From contig CANFJX010000001.1 of assembly GCA_947447665.1 (NCBI GenBank), positions 399,911-463,910 on the forward strand: a DNA stretch of 64,000 nucleotides, read 5' to 3'. This DNA comes from Bacteriovoracaceae bacterium. Its GTDB lineage: Bacteria > Bdellovibrionota > UBA1018. A model generated the notes under the pieces. It was not told the origin of the DNA, did no database searches, and was given only the letters and a program-made list of their open reading frames with translations. Within the stretch, counting starts at the first letter, position 1, and each line of letters begins with the position of its first letter. Shown here piece by piece: positions 1 to 10,483 of this stretch. The position numbers and the translations under genes are program-made.

Positions 1-665
1 CGGACGAATTTGGTGTTTTTCTAAGGTCCGTACTCCGAGAAAATGGGATTGATCCGACGCTCATAAGAAAAATAGCCATCTGCTCAGTTGTTCCTGATGT
101 GATCCACTCCATTCGCGGCGCCTGCACGAAATACTTCGATTTACAGCCTTTTATCCTCCAGGCCGGGGTCAAAACTGGACTAAAAATCAAGTACCGCAAT
201 CCCCTCGAGGTCGGCGCAGATCGAATCGCGAACTCCGTTGCCGCAGTCGAACTTTTCCCGCATAAAAACATCATCATTGTCGACTATGGCACAGCGACTA
301 CCTTCTGCGTAATTTCGGCTGATAAAGAATACCTAGGAGGACTTATTCTTCCCGGATTTAGAATCTCCATGGAAGCCCTCGAATCCCGAACTGCCAAGCT
401 CCCCTCCGTCGAGATCATTAAACCCCAGGAACTGATCGGACGGTCCACCGTCGAAAGCATCCAGAACGGACTCTACTTTTCCAACCTCCATGCACTGCGT
501 GGAATCAGTGAACAGATCAAAAAGACCTACTTCAATGGAGAAACTGCAGTCTTAATAGGGACCGGGGGATTCTCAAGGCTTTTAGAGTCAGAGAAAATTT
601 TTGACCATCTTCTCCCTGATCTAGTACTGAGAGGACTCAAGCAGACACTTGAAATGAATCAGTAA
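1..665 (+). CDS. coaX: Type III pantothenate kinase, 5'-truncated by the window edge
   Basis: The reading frame is open from base 3 to the TAA at 663-665, so the gene starts before the window; about 220 residues are visible of a family usually near 255. The enzyme phosphorylates pantothenate, the first step of coenzyme A synthesis, in the cytoplasm. Seen: GADR in the pantothenate-binding region, DYGTATTF in the second nucleotide-binding region, and GGLILPGF. These match the CoaX (acetate-kinase-fold) family and not CoaA. The N-terminal nucleotide-binding motif (DxGNT type) must lie in the missing part. The internal ATG at 99 is not the true start, because the residues just before it (SVVPD) are family-conserved. 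Confidence 0.93.
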   Translation, partial: DEFGVFLRSVLRENGIDPTLIRKIAICSVVPDVIHSIRGACTKYFDLQPFILQAGVKTGLKIKYRNPLEVGADRIANSVAAVELFPHKNIIIVDYGTATTFCVISADKEYLGGLILPGFRISMEALESRTAKLPSVEIIKPQELIGRSTVESIQNGLYFSNLHALRGISEQIKKTYFNGETAVLIGTGGFSRLLESEKIFDHLLPDLVLRGLKQTLEMNQ

Positions 666-733
666 CTCAGCGCGTCTCGGCTTGCTCATTAATAATCACT
701 AAATATTGTTTTTTATTGCGCCGAAGAGTGGTT

Positions 734-2020
734 ATGAACTCTCGGATCAGGTCATTAATGAGGCCACCCTGGATGCAAGGAGCTTTGATTCTCCTATTTT
801 CAGGCATGTTAGCTCTCGCTGGATGTAATAAAACCACGAAAGCACTCACATCACCGATCCCCGTAGCGTCGGGCTCAGGAAACGGTAACACTTTTGTAAA
901 CAATGACTTCTTTGTAAACACCTTACCGCCAAATGCCGTGACCATGTATATTCACCCTGCTGATGCACCTTGGACTCAGCCCTGCAAAATCTCAAATGGC
1001 ACCACTCGTCAAGACTTGAGATGTGTCGTCGAAGCTCAGGAAGAAGACATCTACCATCAAGGGATCACCCTAACCTACCAATTCCCGTCAGACATGTGCC
1101 AATACGGCTGGAGAAAAGATTTCTCTTATTACAACCTGCTCCCAGGACAAGGGCCAACGACAATCACCATTCGATCAGGAGTAAACAACACCTTAGCAGA
1201 CAACACCCAAGATGGCTCAGTCACGTCGTTTACTTCAGCAGGGGGCACCGCCACCGTGCAAGCTCCGACGACTCCAACGGGATCCCTGAACTGCAGTACA
1301 GATTATTCCTGGCAAATGACCCCCGCAGGCCCCAACTGCTGTTGGGGCAATTACACCTTAATTGTCAACACCTACACCCACACGTCCACAACCGATCCTG
1401 TCTCGGGGAACGTTACCTGGAGCCAGAGCTTACTCACTACAACCACTCAGAATACCTGGCCGGGCGCTGACGCCAATTGCTTAGCTGGGCCGGCCATGGA
1501 CCTTCCTGATGCGATAAAAAACTCGAAAGGATACCCTACGCAACTCGAATTTTTTGCCGGAGATGCTACAATCAATCGCCAAATTGACATCCCTTCTCCC
1601 CTATCAAAGAATACGGGAGCTAACTTATATCTCGCGAATTATTTCACCCCTTTAACTTCAAACTCAGTCCCTACCAACACTGCGGTTGAGGCTGCGCGTC
1701 CGGATCCAATGAAAAATCATGGTTCCTTTACTCCGTCATACTCGTATGAATATACTTGCGTTAACGCTTCAGCCGAAATTATTAATCGAATCCGAGTCTA
1801 TATCCGCAGCTGGAGTAAAAACTCTGACTTTACCCTACTGAGCAATTCAGCAACCTCCAACCAATCCACAAGTGACAGCTTCTACCCAGACCCCTATTGC
1901 GATCGAACGACCTGGTTTGGGAATGGTGTTTGTAGTTTGTGCTCAACCATCGGGGTGGCTTGTAATTCGAACACGATCCCAAGTCCAGCAGCGAGTGATG
2001 TCTATCCTTACTTCTTTTAG
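734..2020 (+). CDS. Predicted secreted lipoprotein, function unknown
   Basis: This 428-residue protein has a type II signal peptide: a basic start, a hydrophobic run (ALILLFSGMLALAG) and a lipobox L-A-G-C with Cys31 as the lipidation site. The mature part is rich in Ser, Thr, Asn and Pro and has many cysteines (for example NCCWG and CSLCS), which suggests disulfides in an exported, surface or periplasmic protein. I recognise no domain. The ATG at 734 is preferred because GAAGAG lies 5 bases upstream; a TTG at 716 would add six residues. The gene follows coaX by 68 bp and is probably transcribed separately. Lineage-specific lipoproteins like this are common in predatory and gliding deltaproteobacteria, but nothing here shows a role. 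Confidence 0.8.
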   Translation: MNSRIRSLMRPPWMQGALILLFSGMLALAGCNKTTKALTSPIPVASGSGNGNTFVNNDFFVNTLPPNAVTMYIHPADAPWTQPCKISNGTTRQDLRCVVEAQEEDIYHQGITLTYQFPSDMCQYGWRKDFSYYNLLPGQGPTTITIRSGVNNTLADNTQDGSVTSFTSAGGTATVQAPTTPTGSLNCSTDYSWQMTPAGPNCCWGNYTLIVNTYTHTSTTDPVSGNVTWSQSLLTTTTQNTWPGADANCLAGPAMDLPDAIKNSKGYPTQLEFFAGDATINRQIDIPSPLSKNTGANLYLANYFTPLTSNSVPTNTAVEAARPDPMKNHGSFTPSYSYEYTCVNASAEIINRIRVYIRSWSKNSDFTLLSNSATSNQSTSDSFYPDPYCDRTTWFGNGVCSLCSTIGVACNSNTIPSPAASDVYPYFF

Positions 2021-2166
2021 GGTGCTGAGGTATTGATCTCTGGGCTCAAAGCAAATCGTTTGCCGAACGGATGGGCCCGCTGAGAATGCGAACTGACAGC
2101 TAAGTCATTCTGATCCTCCCTTTCCCTCTACTTGCACTGACCCTACTTCCGGGGTAATGATGACCC

Positions 2167-4728
2167 GTGCAAAGCCCCTCATTAGAACGATGCCAGACCA
2201 GTCCCATTTCTCCCTCCCCTGACCAAGTTTTGGAGCAATTCCTCAACTCCGTCGCAGAGAAGAAAATTGAGCTTTACCCTGCCCAAGAAGAAGCCATTTT
2301 AGAGCTCTATGCCGGTAGGAATGTGATTTTAAATACTCCTACGGGCTCAGGTAAATCGCTCGTAGCGGCTGCTTTACACTTTCTAGGACTAGCCACCGGA
2401 CGGAGGTCAGTCTACACCTGCCCCATCAAAGCATTGGTGAATGAGAAGTTCCTCGCCCTTTGCCAAGAGTTCGGTCCTGAGCAAGTGGGGCTAATTACTG
2501 GAGATGCATCGGTCAACCCGGATGCTCCGATTCTCTGCTGCACGGCTGAAATCCTAGCCAATCAGGCGCTTCGCATGGGTTCAGACACTCCCATCCAGGA
2601 CGTGATCATGGATGAGTTCCATTACTACTCGGACCGGGATCGAGGAGTAGCTTGGCAGATTCCACTCATTACCTTGCCACAAGCTCGCTTTCTACTTATG
2701 TCAGCCACGCTGGGCGATACGCGTCCTTTTGAACTGGGCCTCACAGAACTCAACCAGCGAGAGACGGTAGTCGTCCGAGGGAGCCAGAGGCCCGTGCCCC
2801 TCACCTTCGAGTACTCGGAGAATCCACTCCACGAGGCGGTTGATAAACTCATCACCGTAGGCCGCGCTCCCATCTATGTAGTGAACTTCTCCCAGCGTGA
2901 GTGCTCCGAGAATGCGCAGAATTTTTTAAGTGTCGATTTTTGTACAAAAGAGGAAAAAAAGCGGATTCAAATTGCTTTAGAAGGTACGCAGTTTTCGAGC
3001 CCTTACGGCAAGGAAATTCAAAAGCTATTGAAGCATGGAATCGGAATTCACCACGCAGGCCTCCTACCTAAGTATAGAATCTTGGTCGAACGCCTCGCTC
3101 AAAAAGGCCTTCTTAAACTCATTTTTGGGACCGATACCCTCGGCGTGGGAGTGAACGTCCCGATCCGCACGGTACTTTTCACCAAACTTTGCAAGTATGA
3201 CGGAGAGCGAACCACCGTGCTATCGGTTCGTGATTTTCATCAAATCAGCGGTCGCGCGGGTAGAAAGGGATTTGACCACGAAGGCTTTGTCGTTGCTCAA
3301 GCGCCTGAGCATCTCATCGAAAACCTCAGACTCGAACAAAAAGCCGCTGGTGATCCAAAAAAGATCAAAAAACTAGTCAAACGAAAGCCCCCTGAAAAAG
3401 GCTATGTAGCTTGGAGTCGAGAAACGTTTCAGAAGCTCATCGACGGACAGCCCGAGGCATTGGTCTCTCGGTTCAAAGTGAATCACTCGATGTTACTGAA
3501 CGTTTTAGGGAGGAAAAATGAAGACGGCTGCAGTGCCATGCGCTCTCTGATCCGAACTTCCCATGAAACTCCCCATGCCCGAAAGAATCATAGAAGGGTC
3601 GCTTTTCAGCTATTTCGATCTCTCGTTGAGAGAAAAATCATCGAACTCAACCCACTCAGGCTCAACATTGATCTCCAAGAGGATTTCTCTCTCAATCACG
3701 CTCTATCCCTATATCTGATCGATACTCTGAGCGTCCTCAATCCATCCCTACCCGATTATGCTCTGGACGTTCTCACTCTGGTAGAATCCATTTTAGAGAA
3801 TCCGGATATGGTTCTCCGCAAACAACTGGACCGAGTCAAAACCGAGAAAATGGGCGAGATGAAGCTCGCTGGGATTGAATATGACGAAAGGATTCTTGAG
3901 CTCGAGAAATGCGAGTATCCGAAGCCTAATCAGGAATTCATCTATGAAACCTTCAATCACTTCATGGACAATCATCCTTGGGTCACTGGGGAAAATATCC
4001 GTCCCAAATCGATCGCCCGTGAGATGTATGAAAACTTCCAATCATTTGCAGAATATATCCGGGACTATGAACTTCAAAAATCCGAGGGACTTCTTTTAAG
4101 ATACCTCACCGAAGTGTACCAAGTTCTCACCCAGACTATTCCGACCGCCCTGAAAACAGATGAGATCGAGGCCATTGAAACCTACCTCAGAACAATGGTT
4201 CGACAGGTAGATTCTAGTCTCCTGGATGAGTGGGAGAGAATGAGAGATCCGAACTGGATCAAAAAAGATATCTCAGGAGCCGAATCAGGTGAAAACTCCA
4301 TCCCCAAATCCACGAGTACTTTCGATTCGCCCAAAAAACTCCAAATCCTGATTCGAAATGAGATTTTCAAATTCATTCGCGCTTGCGCGACACAAGACTG
4401 GGAAGAGGCGCTTTCACTCCTCTCGACTCCCCCAGCTGAATCGGAACTGCCGATCTGGACGGTCGACTCGCTCCAGTCCGTCTTGCGGGAGTACTTCGCT
4501 AGCGGTCATTCGAGAATTTGTACCGACACGAAAGCGAGATTTCCAAAAAACACGATCACCACTGCGCTTCAAGCAGACCACCCGCAAAGCGAGCAGCTCA
4601 GCGTTCAACAAATTCTGGTCGATCCTGAAGGCCTTAACGATTGGAGTGCGGAATTTTTCATCGATCTCGAAAAATCTCGAGCCGAGGAGAAGCTTATTCT
4701 AACTCTAAAACAAATGGCCCAGATTTAG
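2167..4728 (+). CDS. Ski2-like DEAD/DEAH superfamily II helicase (DUF3516 type)
   Basis: An 853-residue ATP-dependent helicase, probably RNA-directed. Motif I is TPTGSGKS (about residue 58), motif II is DEFH within MDEFHYYSD, motif III is MSATLGD, and motif VI is [13 protein letters not shown]. The DEFH box and the long C-terminal extension (about residues 450-853, Leu/Glu-rich, with no second helicase core) fit the DUF3516 family related to Ski2/Mtr4 rather than RecQ or RhlE. The start is GTG at 2167; no in-frame ATG lies nearby. The last 35 bp overlap the convergent symporter gene. The exact substrate is unknown; RNA processing or repair are both possible. Confidence 0.87.
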   Translation: MQSPSLERCQTSPISPSPDQVLEQFLNSVAEKKIELYPAQEEAILELYAGRNVILNTPTGSGKSLVAAALHFLGLATGRRSVYTCPIKALVNEKFLALCQEFGPEQVGLITGDASVNPDAPILCCTAEILANQALRMGSDTPIQDVIMDEFHYYSDRDRGVAWQIPLITLPQARFLLMSATLGDTRPFELGLTELNQRETVVVRGSQRPVPLTFEYSENPLHEAVDKLITVGRAPIYVVNFSQRECSENAQNFLSVDFCTKEEKKRIQIALEGTQFSSPYGKEIQKLLKHGIGIHHAGLLPKYRILVERLAQKGLLKLIFGTDTLGVGVNVPIRTVLFTKLCKYDGERTTVLSVRDFHQISGRAGRKGFDHEGFVVAQAPEHLIENLRLEQKAAGDPKKIKKLVKRKPPEKGYVAWSRETFQKLIDGQPEALVSRFKVNHSMLLNVLGRKNEDGCSAMRSLIRTSHETPHARKNHRRVAFQLFRSLVERKIIELNPLRLNIDLQEDFSLNHALSLYLIDTLSVLNPSLPDYALDVLTLVESILENPDMVLRKQLDRVKTEKMGEMKLAGIEYDERILELEKCEYPKPNQEFIYETFNHFMDNHPWVTGENIRPKSIAREMYENFQSFAEYIRDYELQKSEGLLLRYLTEVYQVLTQTIPTALKTDEIEAIETYLRTMVRQVDSSLLDEWERMRDPNWIKKDISGAESGENSIPKSTSTFDSPKKLQILIRNEIFKFIRACATQDWEEALSLLSTPPAESELPIWTVDSLQSVLREYFASGHSRICTDTKARFPKNTITTALQADHPQSEQLSVQQILVDPEGLNDWSAEFFIDLEKSRAEEKLILTLKQMAQI

Positions 4729-5977
4729 AGTCCGATTGAGATTTTGAGGCCAAAGACTGACCGAGCTCAATGCCTTCGGATCGAGCAATCACGGCTGTGG
4801 CCAGACAGTTCCCCAGGAGGTTGATCGCCGAACGTCCCATATCCATAAATGCATCAACGGCAAGGATCAGGGCCAATCCTTCCAGAGGTAAACCAAAACC
4901 CGTCAGAGTTCCCGAGAGCACCACGATCGAAGTTCGCGGAACCGCGGCCACTCCTTTGCTCGTAAGCATCAGAGTTAACATCATCAAGATCTGTTGATCG
5001 ATAGAAAGCTGAATCCCTGAAACTTGAGCAATGAATATAGACGCCAAAGACAAGTAGAGAGTTGAGCCATCGAGATTGAAACTATAGCCCATGGGGAGGA
5101 CAAAGCTTGCAATTCTCCTGGGAACGCCAAACTCTTCGAGTCTCTCGAGTGCCATAGGATAAGCGGATTCGCTAGAAGTCGTAGCAAAAGCCCAGAGCAC
5201 AGGATCCTTCACCTGCTTGATGAAGCCTAAAATAGGAACACCGCACAATCGGCAAATAGGGAAAAACACTGCGACCACAAAAAGGAACAAAGCAAAGTAA
5301 AGAGTCCCAACCAGCTTTGCCAAAGGCACCATCACTTCCCAACCGTTTTCCGAAACGGCAGAAGCAATCGAAGCGCACACACCTAGAGGCGCTAGAAGCA
5401 TCACATAACCGACAAACTTGAACATGATCTGAGCCAGGGACTCACAGAATCCTAAAACGGGCTTAGATTTTTCGCCGATAGCTAGAGCAGCCACTCCGAA
5501 GATCGTTGAAAAAATTACGATCTGGAGAACATCCCCCCGAACCACAGCATCTGCAAAGTTGACGGGAAGTAAGTGGTCGATAAAACCAGCAAAGGTCAAT
5601 TTATTACCGGTAAACGCCCCCACAGAAGCAGTTTTATATCCCTGGAGCGAAACACCCACACCAGGCTGGATGACGTTGACCACGATCAGCCCCACTGCCA
5701 GGGCGAGAGTGGTAACAATCTCAAAGTAAACAAAAGTCCGGGCACCCATCAGGCCCAACTGTTTAAACCCGCCGGCAGAAGACACTCCAGTCACTACCGT
5801 GGCAAAGATCAGCGGCGCAATGACGCATTTAATCCCGTGAAGAAATAGATTTTGAAAAGGTTTAATCGCCTCAGTCAAGGAGGGCGAAAAAATGCCGACA
5901 AAAATACCGGCGAACACGCCGACAAAAATCCAGACGGTTAAATTGATTCGCTTCAGTTGCGAGTAAAATGAATTCAT
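4694..5977 (-). CDS. Dicarboxylate/amino acid:cation symporter (DAACS family)
   Basis: This 427-residue inner-membrane transporter of the GltP/DctA family couples uptake of glutamate, aspartate or C4-dicarboxylates to H+ or Na+. Seen: the first hydrophobic helices after a short basic N-terminus ([11 protein letters not shown]), the serine-rich re-entrant motif [11 protein letters not shown], the helix-7 signature [13 protein letters not shown], and the second hairpin SKGVAAVPR. The last differs from the SKGAAGV of typical DctA, so substrate cannot be fixed and I give no gene symbol. The length is normal for the family. Its 3' end overlaps the helicase gene by 35 bp. A 109-bp gap separates it from the globin gene upstream on the same strand, and may hold its promoter. 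Confidence 0.92.
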   Translation of the reverse strand: MNSFYSQLKRINLTVWIFVGVFAGIFVGIFSPSLTEAIKPFQNLFLHGIKCVIAPLIFATVVTGVSSAGGFKQLGLMGARTFVYFEIVTTLALAVGLIVVNVIQPGVGVSLQGYKTASVGAFTGNKLTFAGFIDHLLPVNFADAVVRGDVLQIVIFSTIFGVAALAIGEKSKPVLGFCESLAQIMFKFVGYVMLLAPLGVCASIASAVSENGWEVMVPLAKLVGTLYFALFLFVVAVFFPICRLCGVPILGFIKQVKDPVLWAFATTSSESAYPMALERLEEFGVPRRIASFVLPMGYSFNLDGSTLYLSLASIFIAQVSGIQLSIDQQILMMLTLMLTSKGVAAVPRTSIVVLSGTLTGFGLPLEGLALILAVDAFMDMGRSAINLLGNCLATAVIARSEGIELGQSLASKSQSDSKSGPFVLELE

Positions 5978-6086
5978 ACAAAATATCCTGAGTTTGGGTT
6001 CCGAACTGCAGACTCTAAACTGGACTACAAATGTCAGGAACCCACGAAGGATAACTAAGCCTACTGGTTAGGTCAACGATTATTTT

Positions 6087-6479
6087 TTAGCCCACGATTC
6101 CAGCCCGAAATGAACCCTCGAAACGAACCCAGAGCTGAATCGCTTCTTCGGGAATTCCATGCTCCCGGAGCGTCGCTTCTAAGATCTTCAGGCGTCGATC
6201 AAAATGCCCCGCCAAAATAGGTGGGAGATCCTCATGGGCCTTTGCCGGGGATTTGCCTCGGTAGGTGGGCGATTGCCCCATCGCCCTCATCAAAAAACCA
6301 ACCTGTTTGTCGGCAACCGTCTCTGGATTTTTATTGATAAAAAAGAACCCAACGAGAATATCGGAGGCCATACGACTGTAAAAATCTCGGAGAATCAACC
6401 GAAGGCGTTCCTCGCTTCCTATCTGGTGAAAAAGCATCTTCAGTTCGTCACGATTGGGGCTTTTTTGCTCGATTTTCAT
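6087..6479 (-). CDS. Truncated haemoglobin-like globin
   Basis: A 130-residue cytoplasmic haem protein of the 2-on-2 (truncated) globin family, whose members bind O2 or NO and often detoxify NO. Seen: FYSRMASD in helix A/B, the FF pair (GFFFI), QVGFLMRAMGQSPTYRG (helix E region), and KAHEDL, where His82 fits the proximal haem ligand, followed by HFDRRL. The order resembles group I TrHbs, although LGG before the Tyr is here MGQ. It is divergently placed from ileS with a 74-bp gap. The physiological role cannot be told from context. Confidence 0.82.
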   Translation of the reverse strand: MKIEQKSPNRDELKMLFHQIGSEERLRLILRDFYSRMASDILVGFFFINKNPETVADKQVGFLMRAMGQSPTYRGKSPAKAHEDLPPILAGHFDRRLKILEATLREHGIPEEAIQLWVRFEGSFRAGIVG

Positions 6480-6553
6480 GTGATCCAGATCCTAGCTCTG
6501 CCATAACTCTTCTTCCATCTTAAATCAAAATTTGGTACTAATTTCCCTGATTT

Positions 6554-9500
6554 ATGAACCAATCCAAACCCCAGCCAGCTCCAAAGCCATTCAGTCCCGT
6601 CAAATCCGATGTCCAACTCCCTAAGCAAGAGGAGGAGATCTTAGAGTTTTGGGACAAAAATCAGGTTTTTGAAGCCTCCCTCCGCCCGAATAAGAACCCA
6701 CGCTACTACAGCTTCTATGATGGCCCTCCGTTTGCCACGGGCCTACCTCATTACGGGCATATCATGGCCAGCGTGCTCAAAGACATTGTCCCTCGTTACT
6801 GGACTATGAACGGATATACCGTTCCAAGGCGTTTTGGGTGGGACTGCCACGGTCTGCCGGTCGAGTATGAAATCAACAAAACCCTCAATCTTGAAAACAG
6901 GAAACAAATCCTCGAGATGGGTGTTGGAAAATATAACGACGCCTGCCGCGGTATCGTAAAACGCTATTCCCAAGAATGGAAAAAGACGATTCGCCGCGTA
7001 GGTCGTTGGGTCGACATGGAAAATGGCTACTTCACCATGGACATCAGCTTCATGCAAAGCGTGTGGTGGGTGTTCAAAGAAATGTGGAAAAAGGGCCTGA
7101 TCTACGAAGGCTATAAAGTGGTTCCTTATTCCACAGGTATTTCGACTCCGCTTTCTAACTTTGAAGCCAACTTGAACTATAAAGATGTCCAAGATCCAGC
7201 AATTACAGTTGCATTCCCTTTGCTCAACCAGCCCGACACATCAATTCTCGCGTGGACGACCACTCCCTGGACACTCCCCAGCAACTTGGCGCTAGCCGTA
7301 GGAAAAGAAATCGATTACGTCCGAGTCAGGGAGATCGCCTCAGGGAAGTTTTATATCCTCGCCCAGAAGCTTTTGAAAAATTCATTCAAGAATCCAGAGA
7401 CGGAGCTCGACGAGATCACTCCCGTTCAGCCTCAAGAACTCTTGGGCCTTGAGTACGAACCCCTTTTCCCATTCTTTTCAGACCAACGAGCCGAAGGGGC
7501 CTTCCGGATCATTCCTGCTGACCACGTTACGACCGAAGCAGGGACCGGGATCGTTCATATGGCACCGGCATTCGGCGAAGAAGATTTTTATGCGTGCCAG
7601 AAGGCAAGCGTTCCTCTCGTTAATCCGGTTGATGACGATGGAATGTTTACCTCAGAAGTTTCGACTTACGCGGGCCGAAGAGTCAAAGATGCAGACAAAG
7701 ATATTATTGCCGATCTAAAAAAGAAGGGTCGGTTATTTAAGCACGAAACGATCCTGCACAGCTATCCTTATTGTTGGAGAACAGATACCCCTCTTATTTA
7801 TCGGGCCGTATCGAGCTGGTTCGTTGCTGTTGAAAAAATCAAAGATCAAATCGTAGCAAACAATCAAGGTACCCACTGGGTCCCTGAACATCTCAGGGAC
7901 GGCCGATTCGGAAAATGGCTAGAAAACGCGCGCGACTGGGCCATTTCAAGAAATCGTTTTTGGGGTACTCCTCTCCCTATTTGGAGAAATCCAGAAGGAG
8001 AGATGATTTGCATCGAATCACGCGATGAGCTCGAGCGTCTCTCAGGCGAGAAAGTGGATGATCTTCATATCGACCGCATCGACTCAATCGCGATCCCCTC
8101 CCCGACGGGCAAAACACCCCTGCGACGAGTCGAGGGGGTCTTGGACTGTTGGTTTGAAAGCGGTTCCATGCCCTATGCTCAATACGGCTATCCGTGGAGC
8201 GAAAATCAGGAAGAATTCAAAGCTGCATTCCCTGCCGACTTCATCGCCGAGGGACTCGATCAAACGCGGGGTTGGTTTTACACGCTAATGGTGATTGGAA
8301 CGGCGCTATTTGGTCAGTCTCCGTTCAAAAACGTCATCGTGAATGGGCTCATATTAGCCGAAGACGGCAAAAAAATGAGCAAAAGCCTGAAAAACTACCC
8401 GGATCCAGCAGGCGTTCTCAATCAGCATGGAGCAGACGCACTGAGACTTTATCTAATCGACTCACCTGTGGTGCGCGCTCAGGAACTTCGGTTCTCAGAA
8501 ACTGGAGTTAAGGAAATCGTTCGAAGAATCCTTTTGCGATGGTGGAATTCTTATTCATTTTTTGTGAATTACGCAAACATCGACGGCTTCACTCCCCGAG
8601 GCGACGCCACTCAGTCACCCAACATTCTAGACCAATGGCTCATCTCCAGGCTGCATACCCTCATCGAAAACACCCGCAAGGAAATGGGACAGTACCGCCT
8701 CTATAACGTAGTTCCAGGACTCCTTCGCTTCATCGAAGACCTCACGAATACCTATATTCGTTTCAACCGCAGCCATTTTTGGCAAGACAACATGCCCGAA
8801 GATAAGCGGCTCGCCTATGAAACACTTTACGAGGCGCTCGAAACTCTCAGTAAAATTATGGCTCCGTTTGCCCCTTTCTTGGCAGAGGTGACCTATCAGA
8901 ACCTATCAAGAGTCAAAAAAGATAAGAAGATCAGCGTCCATCTCGAGGCTTTTCCAGACTCTGATTCTCGCTTGATTCGACCTGAACTAGAAGAAGCTGT
9001 TCAGGTGATGGAGGCTCTCGTGCTTCTCGGACGTAATTACCGAGAAAAAATTGGAGTAAAAGCCAAAATTCCTCTCAAACAAATGAAGGTCATCCACCGA
9101 AGCTTAAGTGTTTTAGAGAATCTGAAAAAATTTGAGCCTTACTTTAAAGAAGAACTGAACATTCAGAAGGTCGATTACTTCTCAAACGAGGATGACTTCG
9201 TGCAAATTTCAGCCAAAGCGCAATTTCCCATTTTAGGGCCGAAACTAGGACCTAAAATGAAGACCGTTGCCGCCGCGATTCAAAAACTGAGCCCAGCCGA
9301 AATCGTCCAACTCGAAAGCGGAGGAAGCCTTCAGGTCGCAGGCGAATCAATTACACTAGGAGACCTCGAAATTCGCCGCGCCCCCAAAGACAGTTCGCCT
9401 CATCTGGCCGTACACTCCTTGGTCTCGATCGAAATCGATCCTACTGTGACACCAGAGCAGGAAGAGGAAGGACTGGCTCGAGAAATTATCCGTAAAATTC

Positions 9501-9727
9501 AGGCAGCTCGAAAGAGTGCTGATTTTAACCTCGATGACCGAATTGAGATCCAAGTCCTCTGCATGGGTGCACTAGAAAAAGCTGCGCGCACCCATCAAGA
9601 AAGAATCCAAAAGGAAACTCTGTGCAGAAATTGGATTTGGTCAACCACTCCTCGTGGACATCATGTTGAGGAGACCGAAGTCGATGGAGAGACAATCAAG
9701 CTCGGCTTAACTGTTTTAACAGAATAA
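6554..9727 (+). CDS. ileS: Isoleucyl-tRNA synthetase, eukaryote/archaeal-like type 2
   Basis: A 1057-residue class I aminoacyl-tRNA synthetase that charges tRNA-Ile with isoleucine. The HIGH signature is HYGH (residues 66-69, in PHYGHIMAS) and the KMSKS loop is at about residue 608 (KKMSKSLKN). The block RRFGWDCHGLPVEYEINK and the sequence around GISTPLSNFEA resemble the eukaryotic/type 2 branch (IleS2) rather than E. coli IleS. The C-terminal region lacks the Cys-pair zinc site of type 1 enzymes. The CP1 editing domain is present between the two signatures (about residues 200-400). The gene is followed directly by trmO with no gap, so both tRNA-related genes are likely one transcript. Type 2 enzymes are usually poorly inhibited by mupirocin; that is family knowledge, not seen here. 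Confidence 0.97.
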   Translation: MNQSKPQPAPKPFSPVKSDVQLPKQEEEILEFWDKNQVFEASLRPNKNPRYYSFYDGPPFATGLPHYGHIMASVLKDIVPRYWTMNGYTVPRRFGWDCHGLPVEYEINKTLNLENRKQILEMGVGKYNDACRGIVKRYSQEWKKTIRRVGRWVDMENGYFTMDISFMQSVWWVFKEMWKKGLIYEGYKVVPYSTGISTPLSNFEANLNYKDVQDPAITVAFPLLNQPDTSILAWTTTPWTLPSNLALAVGKEIDYVRVREIASGKFYILAQKLLKNSFKNPETELDEITPVQPQELLGLEYEPLFPFFSDQRAEGAFRIIPADHVTTEAGTGIVHMAPAFGEEDFYACQKASVPLVNPVDDDGMFTSEVSTYAGRRVKDADKDIIADLKKKGRLFKHETILHSYPYCWRTDTPLIYRAVSSWFVAVEKIKDQIVANNQGTHWVPEHLRDGRFGKWLENARDWAISRNRFWGTPLPIWRNPEGEMICIESRDELERLSGEKVDDLHIDRIDSIAIPSPTGKTPLRRVEGVLDCWFESGSMPYAQYGYPWSENQEEFKAAFPADFIAEGLDQTRGWFYTLMVIGTALFGQSPFKNVIVNGLILAEDGKKMSKSLKNYPDPAGVLNQHGADALRLYLIDSPVVRAQELRFSETGVKEIVRRILLRWWNSYSFFVNYANIDGFTPRGDATQSPNILDQWLISRLHTLIENTRKEMGQYRLYNVVPGLLRFIEDLTNTYIRFNRSHFWQDNMPEDKRLAYETLYEALETLSKIMAPFAPFLAEVTYQNLSRVKKDKKISVHLEAFPDSDSRLIRPELEEAVQVMEALVLLGRNYREKIGVKAKIPLKQMKVIHRSLSVLENLKKFEPYFKEELNIQKVDYFSNEDDFVQISAKAQFPILGPKLGPKMKTVAAAIQKLSPAEIVQLESGGSLQVAGESITLGDLEIRRAPKDSSPHLAVHSLVSIEIDPTVTPEQEEEGLAREIIRKIQAARKSADFNLDDRIEIQVLCMGALEKAARTHQERIQKETLCRNWIWSTTPRGHHVEETEVDGETIKLGLTVLTE

Positions 9728-10483
9728 ATGCCTATGTTTGAATTTGAGTCCATTGGCATTTTACACACATGCTTTAAAGAAAAATTTGGCATCCCCAGGC
9801 AGTCGGGTCTCGTGCCTCATGCCCCGGGCATCCTCAAGCTCCGCAACGATCCATTGTTCCAACATGCTCTTCGGGAAATTGAAAATTTTAGCCACCTTTG
9901 GCTCGTTTTTGTTTTCCACCAGCACAACGCAAAAGGCTGGAAGCCCTCGATACGTCCCCCTCGCTTAGGAGGAGCTAGAAAAGTCGGGGTGCTTGCTTCG
10001 CGGTCGCCTCACCGCCCTAATCCGATTGGACTTTCTGCCGTAAAACTAGAGCGCGTTGATTTGAAGGCCCGTGGTGGAATAGAAATTCACCTCAGTGGAG
10101 TCGACTGTCTCGACGGCACCCCCGTTTTAGATATCAAGCCCTATTTGGCTTATGCAGACTCCATTCCTCACGCCAACTCCGCTTGGGCGAGTGCACCGAT
10201 CATTCGAACCCCGGTGAGCTTTTCAGATCGAGCTAAAGAAATGATTTCACGGCAAGACTCCACTCTTTATCCAAATCTCACTGAGCTCATCCAGGAACTC
10301 CTTGAGCTGGACCCGCGCCCCGCCTTTCAGCAAGGGAGAATCCCCCCTTCAGCAGCAGAAGCCCAAGGTACTATATTCGGTTTTAATATTTTCCATTTTG
10401 ATATCCAGTGGCAAATTCTCAACTCCTGCTTTCATGTCCTCGACGTAATCGACGTAAGCTCAAAGGATGGAATCAAAAAATGA
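9728..10483 (+). CDS. trmO: tRNA (t6A37)-N6-methyltransferase, TrmO/TsaA family
   Basis: A 251-residue protein of the TsaA/TrmO (UPF0066) family, which in E. coli transfers a methyl group from S-adenosylmethionine to t6A at position 37 of some tRNAs. Seen: FGIPRQSGL near the N-terminus, RPPRLGGARKVGVLASRSPHRPN spread over residues 77-99 with the core SPHRPNPIGLSAVKL, and SGVDCLDGTPVLDIKPY. The family size is about 235, so the length is normal. The ATG abuts the ileS TAA, and the stop overlaps the ATG of the next gene (ATGA at 10480-10483), which indicates translational coupling in a three-gene unit. Confidence 0.9.
   Translation: MPMFEFESIGILHTCFKEKFGIPRQSGLVPHAPGILKLRNDPLFQHALREIENFSHLWLVFVFHQHNAKGWKPSIRPPRLGGARKVGVLASRSPHRPNPIGLSAVKLERVDLKARGGIEIHLSGVDCLDGTPVLDIKPYLAYADSIPHANSAWASAPIIRTPVSFSDRAKEMISRQDSTLYPNLTELIQELLELDPRPAFQQGRIPPSAAEAQGTIFGFNIFHFDIQWQILNSCFHVLDVIDVSSKDGIKK

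Noticed and set aside
667..945. Minus-strand ORF across the start of the lipoprotein gene
   Set aside because: It is antisense to a gene with a good lipobox and has no family features.
970..1470. Forward ORF of 166 codons inside the lipoprotein gene
   Set aside because: Composition rich in His, Arg and Ser, typical of a shadow frame; the lipoprotein frame has a signal peptide.
6204..6506. Forward ORF opposite the globin
   Set aside because: It is antisense to a protein with a clear globin signature.
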